Positions 36,451 to 49,182 of a stretch of DNA of 64,000 nucleotides are shown here, piece after piece. How positions within the stretch are numbered: the first letter of the stretch is position 1; each line of letters opens with the position of its first letter. The position numbers and the translations under genes are program-made. Source of the stretch: Stratiolaelaps scimitus (lineage: Eukaryota > Arthropoda > Arachnida > Mesostigmata > Laelapidae); NCBI GenBank assembly GCA_019614645.1, contig JABWDB010000006.1, positions 7,936,001-8,000,000 of the forward strand, read 5' to 3'. The notes beneath the pieces were generated by a model. It was given only the letters and a program-made list of their open reading frames with translations. It searched no databases and was not told where the DNA came from.

Positions 36451-36555
36451 CTCTGTTGTAAATAATTTTACTTTATTTTTTAATTTTACTTTTTCTTTAC
36501 GAAAACTTGAGCGTTGTGTAATCGCAGGTCCGTTAATAAAACCAAATTAAATAAA
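36450..36555 (+). mobile_element. Second copy of the non-LTR 3' tail
   Basis: TTTACGAAAACTTGAGCGTT and CCGTTAATAAAACCAA at about 36496-36546 match the end of the element at 26612 over about 50 bases with few differences. The upstream part keeps TTGTAAATAATTTTA but no coding sequence, so this is a severely 5'-truncated copy. Confidence 0.7.
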
Positions 36556-38340
36556 ATGAAAATAATATATTATGCAAAATGTTGAACTGCATATCTGCTG
36601 TTTGCCAGCCCACCTAACCTCATCTCCACCTTAATATTTTTTCACGCTCAACTTAAGCTTAGATCATCATCCTCATATGAAACTATCTTTTCAGCCTGCG
36701 ATGAAGCGCCACCCCACCTCGATCTTGTATTTTCCCAAATTTCATGGATAAGCGGGAATACAGCACTATTATTTATGTCACTTAACTCCAACAAGCACTT
36801 GGCCTTCCCGTGGCATGCGTTCGCATATTGTATTTCTTATGTGGAGTTTCCTACATATATATATATATATATATATATAATGAACACATCAAATTTGAAT
36901 GCCTTGATGGCGCAGTAACGGCAATTTTCACCAACGAACAAAGACAGAACAATGATGGCTTTCATGCATGTTGGCATCTGTGAGGAATGTTTGTTTTTTA
37001 TTTCGCACTGTCGTTGAGGTGCTGAGTTGACTCTCGCTCACTTCCTCCCTCGTGGTGCCTACGAGATGGAATTTACATCTGGGCAGATAGACTGGACCCA
37101 CAGTGGCGGCAGTAGTAGCAGTAATTAAGGCGCGTCGTTCGAGTCGGGATCGTTTACCACCGTTGAGATATTCTGCGTATGCTACCGAGGGACATCAAGC
37201 ACACACACGACTTGTATACCATACAACAACTGCTCCGCGCCTATGGGAGGAACTCTCTGTAATACAGCGAGGACAATGACGACTGAGGACGCTTAAGAGC
37301 GGCCGCCTTCGCTGTGACGTTGGCGCGTATGCGTTCGTCCAATTTCCGCGTAGGTTGTTCGTTTTTGCGGAAACCTCACAAAAAGTCAATGTGAATTCTG
37401 CTTTCGTCGATTAGAAGCTGACACCGCCGCTAGGCATGTGCATAATACCCAACCTACACTTCCTACATACCCTACCTACACTTCCTTGTCCCTGTATATA
37501 TATGTATATATATATATATGCAAAAAATATATTACGGAGCTCGTAAAATGGAGCCAAGGTAAATTGCCAATAGTGAGCAGGTGTTGATTGATGGTGCGAG
37601 AGGCAGTGGTTCCTGAACGTCGATATCTCTTCAGCAATTACATGAAAATAATCCAGCACGCTCCGTTTCACCAATGTCGCTGAGACAATCGTTGTGTACG
37701 AGATATTTCGCCCTACCACACTATCTACTGGTGAAGCAGAAACTAGTCTAAAAGAATTGTCAAACAATCTCTAGAAATTAAGGCCAGATGAGACCCTTGG
37801 ATGAGGTAAAAGGTAAAAATCTGACGGAAAATAATCACTGAACATCTTTCGTTCATGGGTCGATATTTAGAACACATCGACCGAGCCGTACGGCGCTCTG
37901 TCTCTTAAAAAATACAAGAAATGGCGACGGAAAACGGGCCTTGTCGAAAAGTAGAGAGTCCATCGCGTTAACGAGTCTATCTCCAGTAGAAAGAATGAAA
38001 CATCTTTAAGAGCAGAAACAATCAAGAATATGAGTATTCATGCATTAACACGTCTTGTTATAAATGATAACGGGGTTTGTTTGGTAAATGCCCTAGTATG
38101 AGGACAACCTGGAGCAGGTTCAGGGAACTGTTGAGCATTGTATCGAGCACAGTATCCCTCGCATCGTTGAGAACACCCATCGCCTTTAGGCTCGCAGTAG
38201 CTAATGAAATCCGTGAACTGCGACTCGGGTAACATAACATGCCTGTTTGTTATACTGGTTTCTTTCCAGGGAGAGTTGGTCATAGCTCCTACTCGGTTGA
38301 AGTCTGGGTATACGACCACAGCGCTTCATCTCCACGGTAC
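36556..38340. other. Non-coding stretch with TA microsatellites
   Basis: TA runs at about 36854-36879 and 37495-37520. The minus frame 37411-37767 crosses the second run and is judged spurious. Confidence 0.5.
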
Positions 38341-38341
38341 T

Positions 38342-38660
38342 TCACTTCAAGGACCGGTTTGTGAACTTATCTTTCGAAGATGGCCCAATCTTGCTGAAAA
38401 TTATATCGGCTTGTATGATGAGGGTGCGATCATCAGCGAACCACAGAAGATTTAGGTTGCAAACGGGACCCGTCAGGCGAATCTTTTTCTTGAATTTCGA
38501 AAAAACCGTTCGCTCAGTGAGTACTGTTCGTCTGTAAACCCTTTTAGCACACACGGGGAGATGATCATTGCCCCGGCCAACGCGTTGTTGATGTTCTAGC
38601 GGCGAGATAACCGTGCCTCACAGTTTGGTTTTGTGGAACTACGGTCCGCAGTGCACAATG
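38342..38660 (-). pseudogene. Non-LTR reverse transcriptase relic (RTE-like)
   Basis: The polymerase palm is recognisable on the minus strand. NLNLLWFADDRTLI, with the two catalytic Asp codons at 38429-38434, matches the FADD box, and VFSKF.KKIRLTGPV before it resembles the VFRKL..GIRI.G run seen in RTE-type elements. Upstream, VRHG and, one frame over, TVISPLEH (38600-38621) correspond to the RQGD.ISPLLF block, in the right order and about 60 residues away. A stop after FTNRSLK and at least one frameshift show decay. I did not find the endonuclease or the C-terminal domain. The RTE assignment is tentative; non-LTR is firm. Confidence 0.65.
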
Positions 38661-39099
38661 TACCGTCGAGACAATCAGATCTTCATTCAGTGACAAAACA
38701 TAAGCATGTTTTGATGAGGCAGAAATTGCTTGAGGTAGAAGTTGGCAATCCCGTTGAAAGCGGCAGTGGTCGTGCACCGTCGAGATTATTTAGGAGTGAA
38801 TCCGACGGGTTCCATGGACGTTGGCAGCTACGAGTCTCAAATCTACTTCCATGGGAATATGCCACTTAAACTCTTCTCGGAAAAATCAGAAAAATTCAGA
38901 AACGGCTGGTTGGAAGATCTGCAACAAAAAAATCGATGCCGGAGGTCCCTCTGCGGTTTTCGAACGTCGGAACACGCGCTGCGCCAATTGTACCCACGCA
39001 GTCACAGTAGGGAGCAAAATATTTTTGGTCTGTTCGGCAGATCGAGTTCAGTGTTTAATAAATATACCATGGACGGGGAAATTTAGTCTGTAAGGGTAA

Positions 39100-41390
39100 G
39101 GGTAAGCAACTGAAATATTGTATAGCATGAAGACAACTCTCATCTCTTCGAGGACTATGTAGCTTACTGCTAGCTTGTCCATATTCGGATCAGGTCCATA
39201 GTAGAGGAATTTCCCTTCAAATATTGGACAGCAATTTTTCTGAAGTTGAACGCGTAAGCCGCTCCACTCACTTTAATGGTATAACGGATAAACAGGTAGG
39301 ACGTTTTAACACCTAAAGATGAGCTCTGACTATCAGCTCTGTCGGGAAGGGTCACCTCTACGGGTGCAACTAACACGCATACAGAGATAGGCAATTAAAG
39401 TGGCCACTGTTAGATATTATTACGTCGCTCACTCTCTCTCTCCTTATCTGTCCCTTTCACTGCCCTTCTCTATTATCGAACATTGTGTCAAAAGTGGCAC
39501 ACATTTCTCGCTGAAGGGCGGAGCAAAAGCTTCCAGGATGTCACTTGACCCGCATTTGCATTGACCAGTATCGTGATCGATGCTCGTGGATCCCAGTATC
39601 CGAGTGCGCAGCACCCGATCTCTGCTGCATTCCCTCCCAGCAGCTCCTCGTACAGCGAGTATCCTTTTGTTGCACAAAGCGAGAAAATATCGCGGTGATA
39701 ATAAGGAATATCGGCTTCTATAAAATCTTTATTATTACGAGGTGCGCAGTGGTGGTGACGTACTGGAAGAAATGGTCCTCTAACCTTCATCGGAGAAGAA
39801 GTCGATGAGATAGAAAGATAGAGAACGTCGACGAGCACGATGGCAAAGAACAGTCGATCATTAATCAAGCAAAAGAAGAACTGGCCGTTGCAGGCAGGAA
39901 GGCATTCGCGGACATTTCGCAGCTCAGCCATAGCTGACACTGGTTAGCTGGGTGGCCGGTGCGAGGAACTGAAGTGCTTACCGCCTGACTCCGACACGCT
40001 TCATCTACATCGGAACGCTAAGTCGGCGGGGCGGGTCAATTGGCCCTTGTCGAAGGAAGGGTCTTGTCATTATAGTCGCCTGTGGACAGGCACCGACGAA
40101 AGGGTCCAGGGACTTGAGAGGGTAAGGAAAAATATGGCCTTTAAGATAACAGGAGACGTGTCGACCAGCGGCAATATCGCGGAGCGTTACTGCGAACGGA
40201 CAGTTCGTTTTTCGCTTGCCCCCACAGCTAATTCTCCGTATGGACAGCCGATGAAAGCACGCCATGCCCTAACCTATCGTTCCTGCTTCTGAAACTTATT
40301 TATCGTTGACAGTTCGATCAGTTTTCTACTGCGACAACTTTTATCTGCACCCTTCGTCGTGACTTTTAACACTGAATGCTAATGCGCTAGATGATCGAAT
40401 TGGGTATGCAATCCGTCGTTAATACCCAGACGTGGGGTTGTCCGCTTGAAATAGCATTGGTGGTAAGGGTATTTTTTTTATTTATCAATGCTATGTTAAT
40501 AGGGTCCCCAATTTGTAAGTTATCAGCCATAGATACGTTCGTCGTACGGCGAACTTTGTCAGCAAATTTGACTATCAACGTTCTGACAATTGCCGGGACC
40601 CTACAACCATCTTATCTTAGTAGCGAGCCTGGACACACCTAAAATATCATGGAGACAATTCGAACGTTTTCCAATTCTCCACTTGTTTAGTATATCTAAT
40701 GTTTGTCCGCTGTTCCCTATCCCGTGCTCCGACATCGTATGGCCTTGATAACAGTTACAGTAATAACGATGTCTCCAAGCTGTAAATGATAATGCGCACA
40801 GTCATATCTTGATTCATTTCATCATCATGTGCAGGGCAGAATTGTACAGAATTGTTGTGGCGTTCTATCACCACGGAGTTACCCCCGTACGCCTCCTCTG
40901 CTCCATGCGCCGTTGCAGTAATATGGCATGTAATCAGCTCAGCCGGCGAGCCAACCGGCGGCCTACTTACTTCTGTCTACCACTACTGCCATTGGTGCTA
41001 CTAGTGCTACTACTCGTAGTAGTGGGCAGTGCTTTGGGCATGACGATGGGCTGAAGCCCAGAGCGACTTCTCGCGTTCTTCTAGCCTTTCGCTGTCCTGA
41101 GAGGAGGTCGCTCCGGATGACCTCCAGTCAGCGCTGGAGGTCCTCCACCGCTTTACGCCGTTTGCATTGTTGACCGTTACTGCTACGGCTGATGCCGCCA
41201 CCGTCGATGCCGCTGCTGCTGCTGCCACTGTTCGACGAGACTGGATGCTACTGGACGGCCAGCGGATTACTCCATGAGTGCGTTTCCCTGCTCTTCTTCG
41301 GCGGCGGCGGCGGCGGCGGCTGCTGCTGGCGGCTCTCCGTCACTTCGCATGTGCCTGCCGGTCGGCCTTCATTGCTTCGTTGTTTCGTGC
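39100..41390. other. Non-coding stretch, nothing recognised
   Basis: A short AAGGGTAAGGGTAAG run sits near 39093. A perfect nine-base stem (GACCTCCAG/CTGGAGGTC, 41119-41142) lies in the GC-rich DNA from about 41000. CGG/CTG triplet clusters follow at 41205-41225 and 41301-41325. No gene was identified. Confidence 0.45.
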
Positions 41391-41395
41391 CTCGC

Positions 41396-41495
41396 GTGGC
41401 CGAGCGGAACTTGAGCCTGTGACAGGGCGGAAGCGGAAATCCCACTCGCGTCTCCCGAAAGCAAGAGGCACCCAACGCTAATCACGAAAAAGGAC
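41396..41495 (+). repeat. Dispersed repeat shared with 17.4 kb
   Basis: This is the partner of the segment at 17401-17500, with an identical 25-bp core at 41428-41452. Here the head GTGGCCGAGCGG is a good match to the A box of Ser and Leu tRNAs. The two copies differ by several small indels, so they are old. Confidence 0.6.
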
Positions 41496-42268
41496 TTCTT
41501 CCAAACACAGCCAGCAAGCTCGATAGCGGAGTCTGGCCGCTGTTCCTCGTCCCAACAATCCCCCAAACCCACTGCGACCCCCTCTCTGCTCCAGGTCCGC
41601 AGTGACTACCCCGACATATGACTTCCACGCAGGAGAAGGGCCAGCTACTGCCCGAGCTCCGCGAGCTACACACCGCCGGGGAAAATTAGGGACTACAAAG
41701 CACAGGGGAGATGGGAGTGGACGTGGGGGATTCAACTGGATAAAAACGTTGCGAGTAACAAAAGGCTCCAATTGGTTAAGATATATTAGCAGTAAACCCG
41801 GACCAGAGCAAATGGCGGACTCTGGAATCACACCAATGCAAACATGATCTGATTTTCTTTAATGCTCATCTTGAACGAATAATGAATGTATCTCTAGAGA
41901 TGGACGACATGAATCAACTCCGCTTTGATTGAGAGGATCTCGAAGTTGAACCCGAGTCCTATGCATTTTCGATTAATGATGATCTCTCCGGCTGCTGCGT
42001 GGACCGAGCAGTGGCCGCGAGTTGGGAAAACGCGAAATTCTGACATTAATACAGCTGTTTGTCATAACAATTATTCATTATATCCTTTGCATTACGCGAG
42101 TAGTACCTGAATGAAAATCCAGTTGAATAAAGGCGTCCTTTTTCAATGTTATACGATTAAAGTATAAGTAGAAGTATTTTGGCTGACACCAATATGCCAA
42201 ATGTATTAATCGCCTCGGATGTTACCATTAAACATACGGCTAACAACAGATTGTGTTTCGCTTCTCGA

Positions 42269-42304
<36 letters not shown>

Positions 42305-45190
42305 ATCAACTGCCAAAATATTTTGCATTCAAGAAGTACACTCGAATCGCCGAAAGGAAGGAAATAGCCGGTCGATGCTTTGACCCTCACACTTTGAACA
42401 CCCAGCAAAAATCTCCCAGTATGAGCTATTATATTGTAATTTAATTCCGCCCAGATGTTACATCTCGTCACCTTGCTGGCCCGCGCAGCACCAACTGAAT
42501 AAGTGTGATCCATTGAGGCGAATAGGATCACCGCAGCACTTCAAAGTACCGCATGACAGACTCCGACTGGTACTCAGGCATATGTAAGTTACTCAGCTGT
42601 AACTCAGCGTGATGCAGCGTGTGATAGCAGTATATTGATCTGATGCATCTAGCATGCATTTCGGGGTCCCTTTGCAATCGAACACTGGACTTCAAGTAAA
42701 ATGTTGTTTTTCGGGCACCCCAGAGTTGCCTCATGGGTGTCATATCCCAACCCGGACTCAAAGAGACAGAGAGAGAGAGAGTAAAAAAATGGAACTCCAC
42801 GCATACAAGCATGAGTAACCTCACTGAGCGATTCGATTGAAACACATCGTTCCTGGCCTTCAAAATATCATACATGTTAACAAATGAAACCCATTTATAT
42901 TTACACACTGCTGAAACGTACGCCTTCACCGATCCTTCATCGAGTACATACGAGGTGTCGTCTCGGAGGTCGCAAAACTATCAAAGAAGCCCCACGATCC
43001 CCTCCTACTAGTTTGACACTCACTGAACAAAATCGATATCTATACAACCAATATCATCCTCATCATCGCCGCCAACACCACCATCATTATCGGCATCTGT
43101 CATTGGTCGGCTTTTAAACAGAATGCCATTCGACGTTCTTCGGCATTTGCCCCGCCTGTGTGGACCCTCTTCTGCCTCTCACTGTGCTCGTGCGGTTGCG
43201 CCTCAGAAGACGATAGGGGAAGACGAGAAGAAGAACTACTTGGAAGAGAGGACGGAACAAGTGACTGAGTGCTCCGCGCAGTCGCCACTTTGGCTTAATG
43301 CAACTCTACGGCTCAACGAACTGCAGCAGCCTTAGGGGGAGGGGAAGACGGTGAATATATTATTTAAATGATTTGTCGCCATCGTCTTTTCGTTTGTGGG
43401 CGAATCGAGTCCCCTGCCACTCCCCGTCGAACGGCTCCAGCGGCCGAGGCAAAGGTTGTGCTTCTTTCTGTTTGCCTGCCTGCCTCGGCCGGGGCGGCCG
43501 TCGCGATTGAACTGCGAAATTATTTTGCAATTGGCGTACACGAAAATAACAGTCGCGGGTGAGCCGGTCTCTGAGGCACTGAGGGACGTCTTTGAGCTGA
43601 GCGGTCGGAGAAACACACTCAGTTCAGTCACCGGAGGAATAAATAGTTGCTGTTGTCGACGCTACGCCGCCTTTCCGCTATCCAGTCCCCCGTGCGCGAG
43701 GCCGGTTGGGTGGGTGGGGCTGCTGTTGTGATGGGTAGCTGTTGGCAGTTGCACTCGTGACAGTGGTATTGGTAGTAGCGCCGGTAGAAGTGGTATTGGT
43801 AACTTGAGACTGTGCAGGAGCACTGTTGGCAAGCAGGAAAAAGATGTCCTTTTCAGTCTGCCGTCGTGTCGTCCTGTGTTCCTTTTCGACGGAACGTTTC
43901 CCATGAGGGAAAACGAAAGGGATCGCACGGGCCGAAGCGGGGCAAAGCAGCACGATTGACCGACCGGCCGAGAGGGAGAGAGAGGTGGGGGGGGGTAGGA
44001 GGAGGATGGAGAGCAAAAAGGCTCAGAATTACACCACCAACACCACCGCTGGCAGCACTAGTCGTATTTCAGTGAGGATACAAAGGGAGATGAAGGCGCA
44101 AGAAGCCCATCACTTCTCGCAGATTTCGCCTGTCGTTTGTAGCTGGGAGCGTTCCTTGAAAAATATACGGGGGCTGGCGCTGGTAGGGAGGTCTGAGAAG
44201 ATCACGAACCGGGCAGAAGATCAAGGCAAGAATTGAAAGTAACCGATTCTTGTCGATTTCGAAGTCGAACACGACCGAACAACAATAGAAACTCGACGGT
44301 ATTGCAGTCGAAGCGGATAGGTAGAGTCAAGTCAATTGATGGGACTTGTTATTTTACTCAGTAAATGAGTCCATACTCTGAACAATGTGCTACGTTCAAT
44401 GTACTTAGAGGCGCCACAAAGCCTTTAATTACAATCAATTCGTCATTACTTTCCTTGGCGCGTCTCTTAACGCACTATGAGGACTACGTCATCCCGCCTA
44501 TTATCCGCTAACACAAATCGAACGAACGGCTATGGCCCATTCGAGAGGGTCTGGTATTAGCGAGGGAATTCCGCCGCTGGTCGTGCTCCGTCTTGGTTTA
44601 TTCCCTCCCCTTTCGTTGGTGGTTGTATAGAGAGTCCCACTTTCTCTGCATGGCTGCCATACGGAGCCCTACTAACAATGTAAGTACGAGGGTACACAGA
44701 AAAGGCAGACGTTCGAGCTACAAAGCCCACTTTGTCGACTTCGTGTACATTCGTGTGCTTGATTGAAAGGCTGGTCTTTCATGGACAGGTCTTATTAGTT
44801 TACCACTCGAGCGATAAGTGAGATGACCCGCTGGTTTAAGACGTCGTAGCTGAAGCCATGAGCTGCATGTATGGAAATGACATTTACCGAGTCGTGTACA
44901 TCATTCAGTGACCTAAAATGTGTCAAGGGCAAATATGGGTTAATTTTCGTGAGCGATTAAATATGATGATGGATCGTGATCTTGGAATCTCGCTACTGGA
45001 ATTGATGCCGTTTTTTTTAAATCATGATATACGCTCATCAGTACTTCAGACAGACTTTGAGGGTATACAGCAGCGCTACCCCCTATGAAAAATGTGATTT
45101 GTCAATATTTGCTGTAGAAACAAAAGATACTTCGGTAGCATTACAGCTCTCAAAAGGACAGCATATTGGACACTCGATTTGCTCATTATG
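41496..45190. other. Non-coding stretch with GC-rich block and TA microsatellite
   Basis: A TA run of about 16 units lies at 42270-42302. A GC-rich, CpG-rich block spans about 43100-44240, with a GCGG|GTGAGC donor-like site near 43558 (+). It may contain a leader exon. No supported coding exon. Confidence 0.45.
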
Positions 45191-45192
45191 GA

Positions 45193-45435
45193 TGTCTACC
45201 TATTTATCATAATATATTAAACGTTACAATAGGTCGGAATTTCTAGGGATTATGGGGGTGGGGGGGGGTGAGGACGACAACGTCCCGAGGAAGGCGATGG
45301 CATTGCCTCTCTGCACAGCGAGGGACAGGCGCTGCAGGAGGAAAGAGCCAGCGCGCTTGTCCCCGGTGGCGCGGATCAACCTGTGGTAGACCCCCTCGAG
45401 GAAGTTCGCCGTGAGAGGGCCGTGTCTACCTATTT
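45193..45435 (-). mobile_element. Short GC-rich insertion with 13-bp TSD, probable 5'-truncated retroelement
   Basis: TGTCTACCTATTT occurs at 45193-45205 and again at 45423-45435, framing a 217-bp segment of very different, GC-rich composition in AT-rich flanks. On the minus strand the segment is one open frame containing GSFLLQRLSLAVQRGNAIAF, then GTLSSS and a proline run from a G/C tract, a stop at 45242-45244, and a short AT-rich tail up to the left repeat. This layout (C-terminal coding end, short 3' tail, target-site duplication) fits a heavily 5'-truncated non-LTR retrotransposon. The peptide reminds me of element-encoded C-termini, but I cannot name the clade. Confidence 0.6.
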
Positions 45436-45868
45436 GTTATTTTTAAGGGCCGCTTGATAATCGACAAGCATACAATCGGCCTTCAACAATTTCTGTTTTT
45501 TTTCTTATTCGGCAACACCCCTGTTGAAAAGCAACACCAACAGGTCGTATAGGCGATTACTTCGTTGCATATGGTATCTCCGAGGGTTGTCTCAGTCTTA
45601 CCTAAGATCCTCATCTAATTGCTCCGTTTGTGTTCCACTGATTAGAAGCGGACTTTCCCATGTGAAACGAAAATGCTCAATAATGGTTAATTGTTACAGG
45701 CTTGACTTTTTCATTAGAGTTCATGTCTACTTGCTGCACACAGATACATATACCCCACACAGACGCACATACGATTTGAAGTTGGCAAAGTAAGAGACGG
45801 TGCTGACTCGCTGTAAAGTCGCAAGGTGGGTGAAGCTGATTACCATCACGGCTGTACCGTTCTGCTAC

Positions 45869-45870
<2 letters not shown>

Positions 45871-45904
<34 letters not shown>
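45871..45904. repeat. (CTG)n trinucleotide repeat
   Basis: Eleven CTG units. Read on the other strand it would encode poly-Ala, poly-Gln or poly-Ser; the minus frame at 45677-45913 reads it as poly-Ala near a GTG-like start, which I do not support as a gene. Confidence 0.9.
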
Positions 45905-46893
45905 GTAATCCATTAAGTCGCCGCAGCGTGGTCCCAGCGCGAGTCCTAGTCACTAGCAGACTTCACACAGACAGACATAGATACTCACGCCGCCGGGCCA
46001 TGCCTTCTCGCCTGTGCTGCTTCGGTCGCCCGCCCGCCCGCCGCCCTGCTTTTGATGAAGAACTATATCCATCTTGGAGTTACAAATGAACGTCTTCATC
46101 ACGAAGACACCGGCTTTGTTGGCAGCTGCCTTTCGCAAACACTCGCTCGCAGTGTTAGTCCCACCGACGGCGGCACGGATGGCACCTCGCCAACGGCCTC
46201 AGCGCTTGGGGTTGGATTAAGTAGCCGAAGTCGGTGAAAACGGACGAATGGTCAAGATATCGTTGCAGTTTCCGCATCCGCTTTGGAATAGTCGCAATCG
46301 TTGAAAGAAGGGACCGCAAAAGAACAGCAGACAACGTCAATTGGATATGCTCAGCAACTCGCTCAGCGGAAAGAAATCGGCATTCAAGTCGGAGCTGCGA
46401 GTAAATTGAATGGATTATGATTGAAAGGCAGATCTGACATGAACGTCAACTAGTCAGACGATAGCGGGTCCATGTTGATTTCCAGATGAAACCATCAAAG
46501 ATAATGGTTCTAGCTCGGTGACTACACACCATAATCACGCCGTGAATATTATGCCTGCCTTTAATTCAGATGATCATCGTTGACATCGGTGCAATGGTGA
46601 ACGGCGAGCGCGCCCGCCTGTTACCCACAAGTTTGCTGCTTCGACCACCAGCCTTCATGCAGAACAATCATTTCAAATTTGAAATCTAATCTAAAATAAC
46701 ATACGTAAATGCAAATATAGGCACTTGGGCACACCGATCTCACAGGGGAAAATTTTGCCAAAAAAAAACGAAATACGTCGAGCTCGAAAACCTGCATGAG
46801 TCTCACCGACGTCCAGATGAAGCCATCTCACAGTCGCATGCGGGAAATATGTATTCACATTTTTCAGAACGACGATGAAACGCTAACGCTTAC

Positions 46894-47461
46894 CCTGTTT
46901 ACACTTGAGGCATCTCGCTCGAAATACAGTAGAGACAAAAATCCTCCACGATGCCCGTCCAAACGGCACAGGAGGCGGCGGCGAGACTGCCTTCGTGCAT
47001 GCAAAAATTAACGCCTCAGCAAAAAGGGAGCACCCACGAGACAGGAGATCGCCTAGCGGGTCAGTGATACACAATGTGTTGATCGTTGTCGCTTTGAACA
47101 ATTGAATTGCAGCCGGGCCTTCCAACAGTGACATCTCCTGCTTGGGTTGGGATGAGATATGTAGGCGGGGGGGGCGGAGGGCGGGGGCGGGCCGCGCCTG
47201 GGGAGAGATGCCATCCAAGGAATTCACAATGCGACTACCGATGTTCGGTATCGAACAGAGGCTGCTGGGATTCGTATATTGGCTCGATTGACCGACATCC
47301 GTGGAATTCCGGCCGTGAGATTGATAAATAGCACAGCGACGAAAAATAGAGGAAACATTCGCCGATGTATCTCGATGAGTCACTCCTGACTCGTTCCCCG
47401 TCGGGGAGAGGGCGGCCGTTGTTGCCGGAAGCCAGCCACTGTGTAAGAATAGACTAAACAT
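46894..47461 (-). CDS. Candidate initial exon (tentative)
   Basis: An ATG at 47461 opens a frame of 189 codons ending at a good donor, AAACAGG|GTAAGC (intron bases 46888-46893), in phase 1. The N-terminus MFSLFLHSGWLPATTAALSP could be a weak signal peptide. The middle crosses a low-complexity C-rich tract (about 47165-47200), and no domain is recognisable. The length is near chance, so support rests on the ATG plus donor pairing in GC-rich DNA. Confidence 0.25.
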
Positions 47462-48297
47462 ACGATTATTTTCTATAGTGTTTAGTAATGCTTCTGCGTA
47501 CTGTGAAATGTGATTGCTATCATGAGAACGAACGGAGAGTTGCTTGTTACAGCGACCGAATGAGCGGGTCGATCCGCTCCACGAACATGAACCTATTCTC
47601 GGCTAACGGAAACCGACAGCGTTGACTTCGCGACTTGTCTCTATCGAGCCTTATGATCCTCGGTGGTTGATGCCATAGCGGCACAAAAGCAACAAAGATC
47701 AGCTCAAGCTAGATACACAGATAATACATCCACTGTGCCTAACGAACTGGGGGCCATCTTGCAATTGCAGTATAACACTAGAACGGCAATTGAAATCTCG
47801 ATTTCCACTCGATGCGCCACCCCACTCCCGCGTGGAAAACTAACGTATGCTCATATCCGGCTAACTGCTGCTAACCAAAGTTAACCCGATGTGATGTCGA
47901 CGTTTGAGCTCTCCTCGGTAGAAATACCGGGAGCCATACGTGAGAATATATATAAATGTGTATGTTGCGGCCGCGCACGCATATGCGTATATGTGAATGC
48001 ATACATGCACGCATACATTAGCATAGCAGCATACATAGTTTGGCATCGCATCGCCTGGCACCGAATATAGATTTTTCCATCTAAAAGCTAGCCTCTTTGC
48101 ACAGCGTGGCCACGCCATCTCCCGTTGTTTACACTGGGGTGGCAACACTCGACGACGCCACGGACTGCTTAAGCTGCGTTGGCTGCTTCATCTCAGCGGC
48201 CGACGTTCTCACTCGTATCTAACTTCGCTAACCGAGGGTCGATGCTGAAGGACGCCTACGGGGATATAACATTACAACTTTTTTTCCCTCGTTGCAG

Positions 48298-48559
48298 GTG
48301 CTGTGGTCGTCACCGCCGCCGTCGGCTCTGCTCGCGGCCGTAAATCCTCCGACGTTGAATCCCAGGGCTGCTTTTCTCGTTGTCGATACCCCCCCCGAAT
48401 AGTGTGCGCTTTCACCAGGCCAGTAGTCTGTCCAATGTCCGCTAGCCTGACAGCTCGCTAGTCAGCGGGCCCGACAGACACCGAGCCGAGCGTCGCCGAC
48501 TCGACAAACGCGACGAAGCGGATTTGCCTGAGCTGCTAGTGCACCAAGGAGTAAGGACA
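48298..48559 (+). other. Candidate non-coding exon with strong splice sites
   Basis: A textbook acceptor (CTTTTTTTCCCTCGTTGCAG, AG at 48296-48297) begins a GC-rich segment that ends at ACA|GTAAGT (GT at 48560-48561). All three frames contain stops within these 262 bp. That would fit an internal 5' untranslated exon or a non-coding RNA exon. It lies 620 bp upstream of the candidate first coding exon at 49183 on the same strand and could belong to the same transcription unit. Confidence 0.4.
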
Positions 48560-49182
48560 GTAAGTGTGGGCCGGATACATCCGCCAGTGGTAGACCCCCC
48601 TCCCCCCCAATGCCCGCGTGCCCCTTGGCCATGAGTCCTTTGCAGAGCTGGGACCGGACCCCCATTCGCTGTCCCCTTGACTTGCTGGGGCTAAACGACT
48701 TGGGCAAACGATAAGTCGCCTTCGTTCTCGTTTCGTCGTAGTCGACGACGACGACCGCCGCTGCCAGCGTCATTCGTACGATGACGAACAAAGAAAGACA
48801 TATGCTTGTGCCTTCGACCCTCTCTCATTCACTGACTGACTGACTGGCATGGCCTAGAGCGCGCTGGGTCCCCCGCCGGCGGCTCCGGGCGCTCTGTTAA
48901 TGAAGTTACCTACCTCTTTCGATCTTTTCGGCCGCTTTACTTCTACTGTTACTACTCCATACACTGTACCAGTAGCGGCCGGCTGGTAGAGCGCTCGCCT
49001 AGCCGCTCATTGTGCTTTCTAATTCGATTACATACGTCGCGTATGGAAAGGCGACAGAGGACGTAAACGGGGATGTCGGACGGAGCGTGATGTCGTACAG
49101 AGAGTGTGACCTGTTTTGGTCTCCGCCGCCACCACCGCCGTCGCCTCTGCCTCCAGGGTCGGAGAATTAGACTCTTAGCGAG

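Noticed and set aside
39093..39107. AAGGGTAAGGGTAAG, telomere-like
   Set aside because: Only two units, and the unit is not the arthropod telomere repeat.
45677..45913. Poly-Ala protein on the minus strand
   Set aside because: It is a translation of the CTG microsatellite, with no other protein-like content.
48976..49035. GGCTGGTAGAGCGCTCGCC string resembling a tRNA D arm
   Set aside because: The only possible B box (AATTCGATTAC) is poor and too close, and no stems close.
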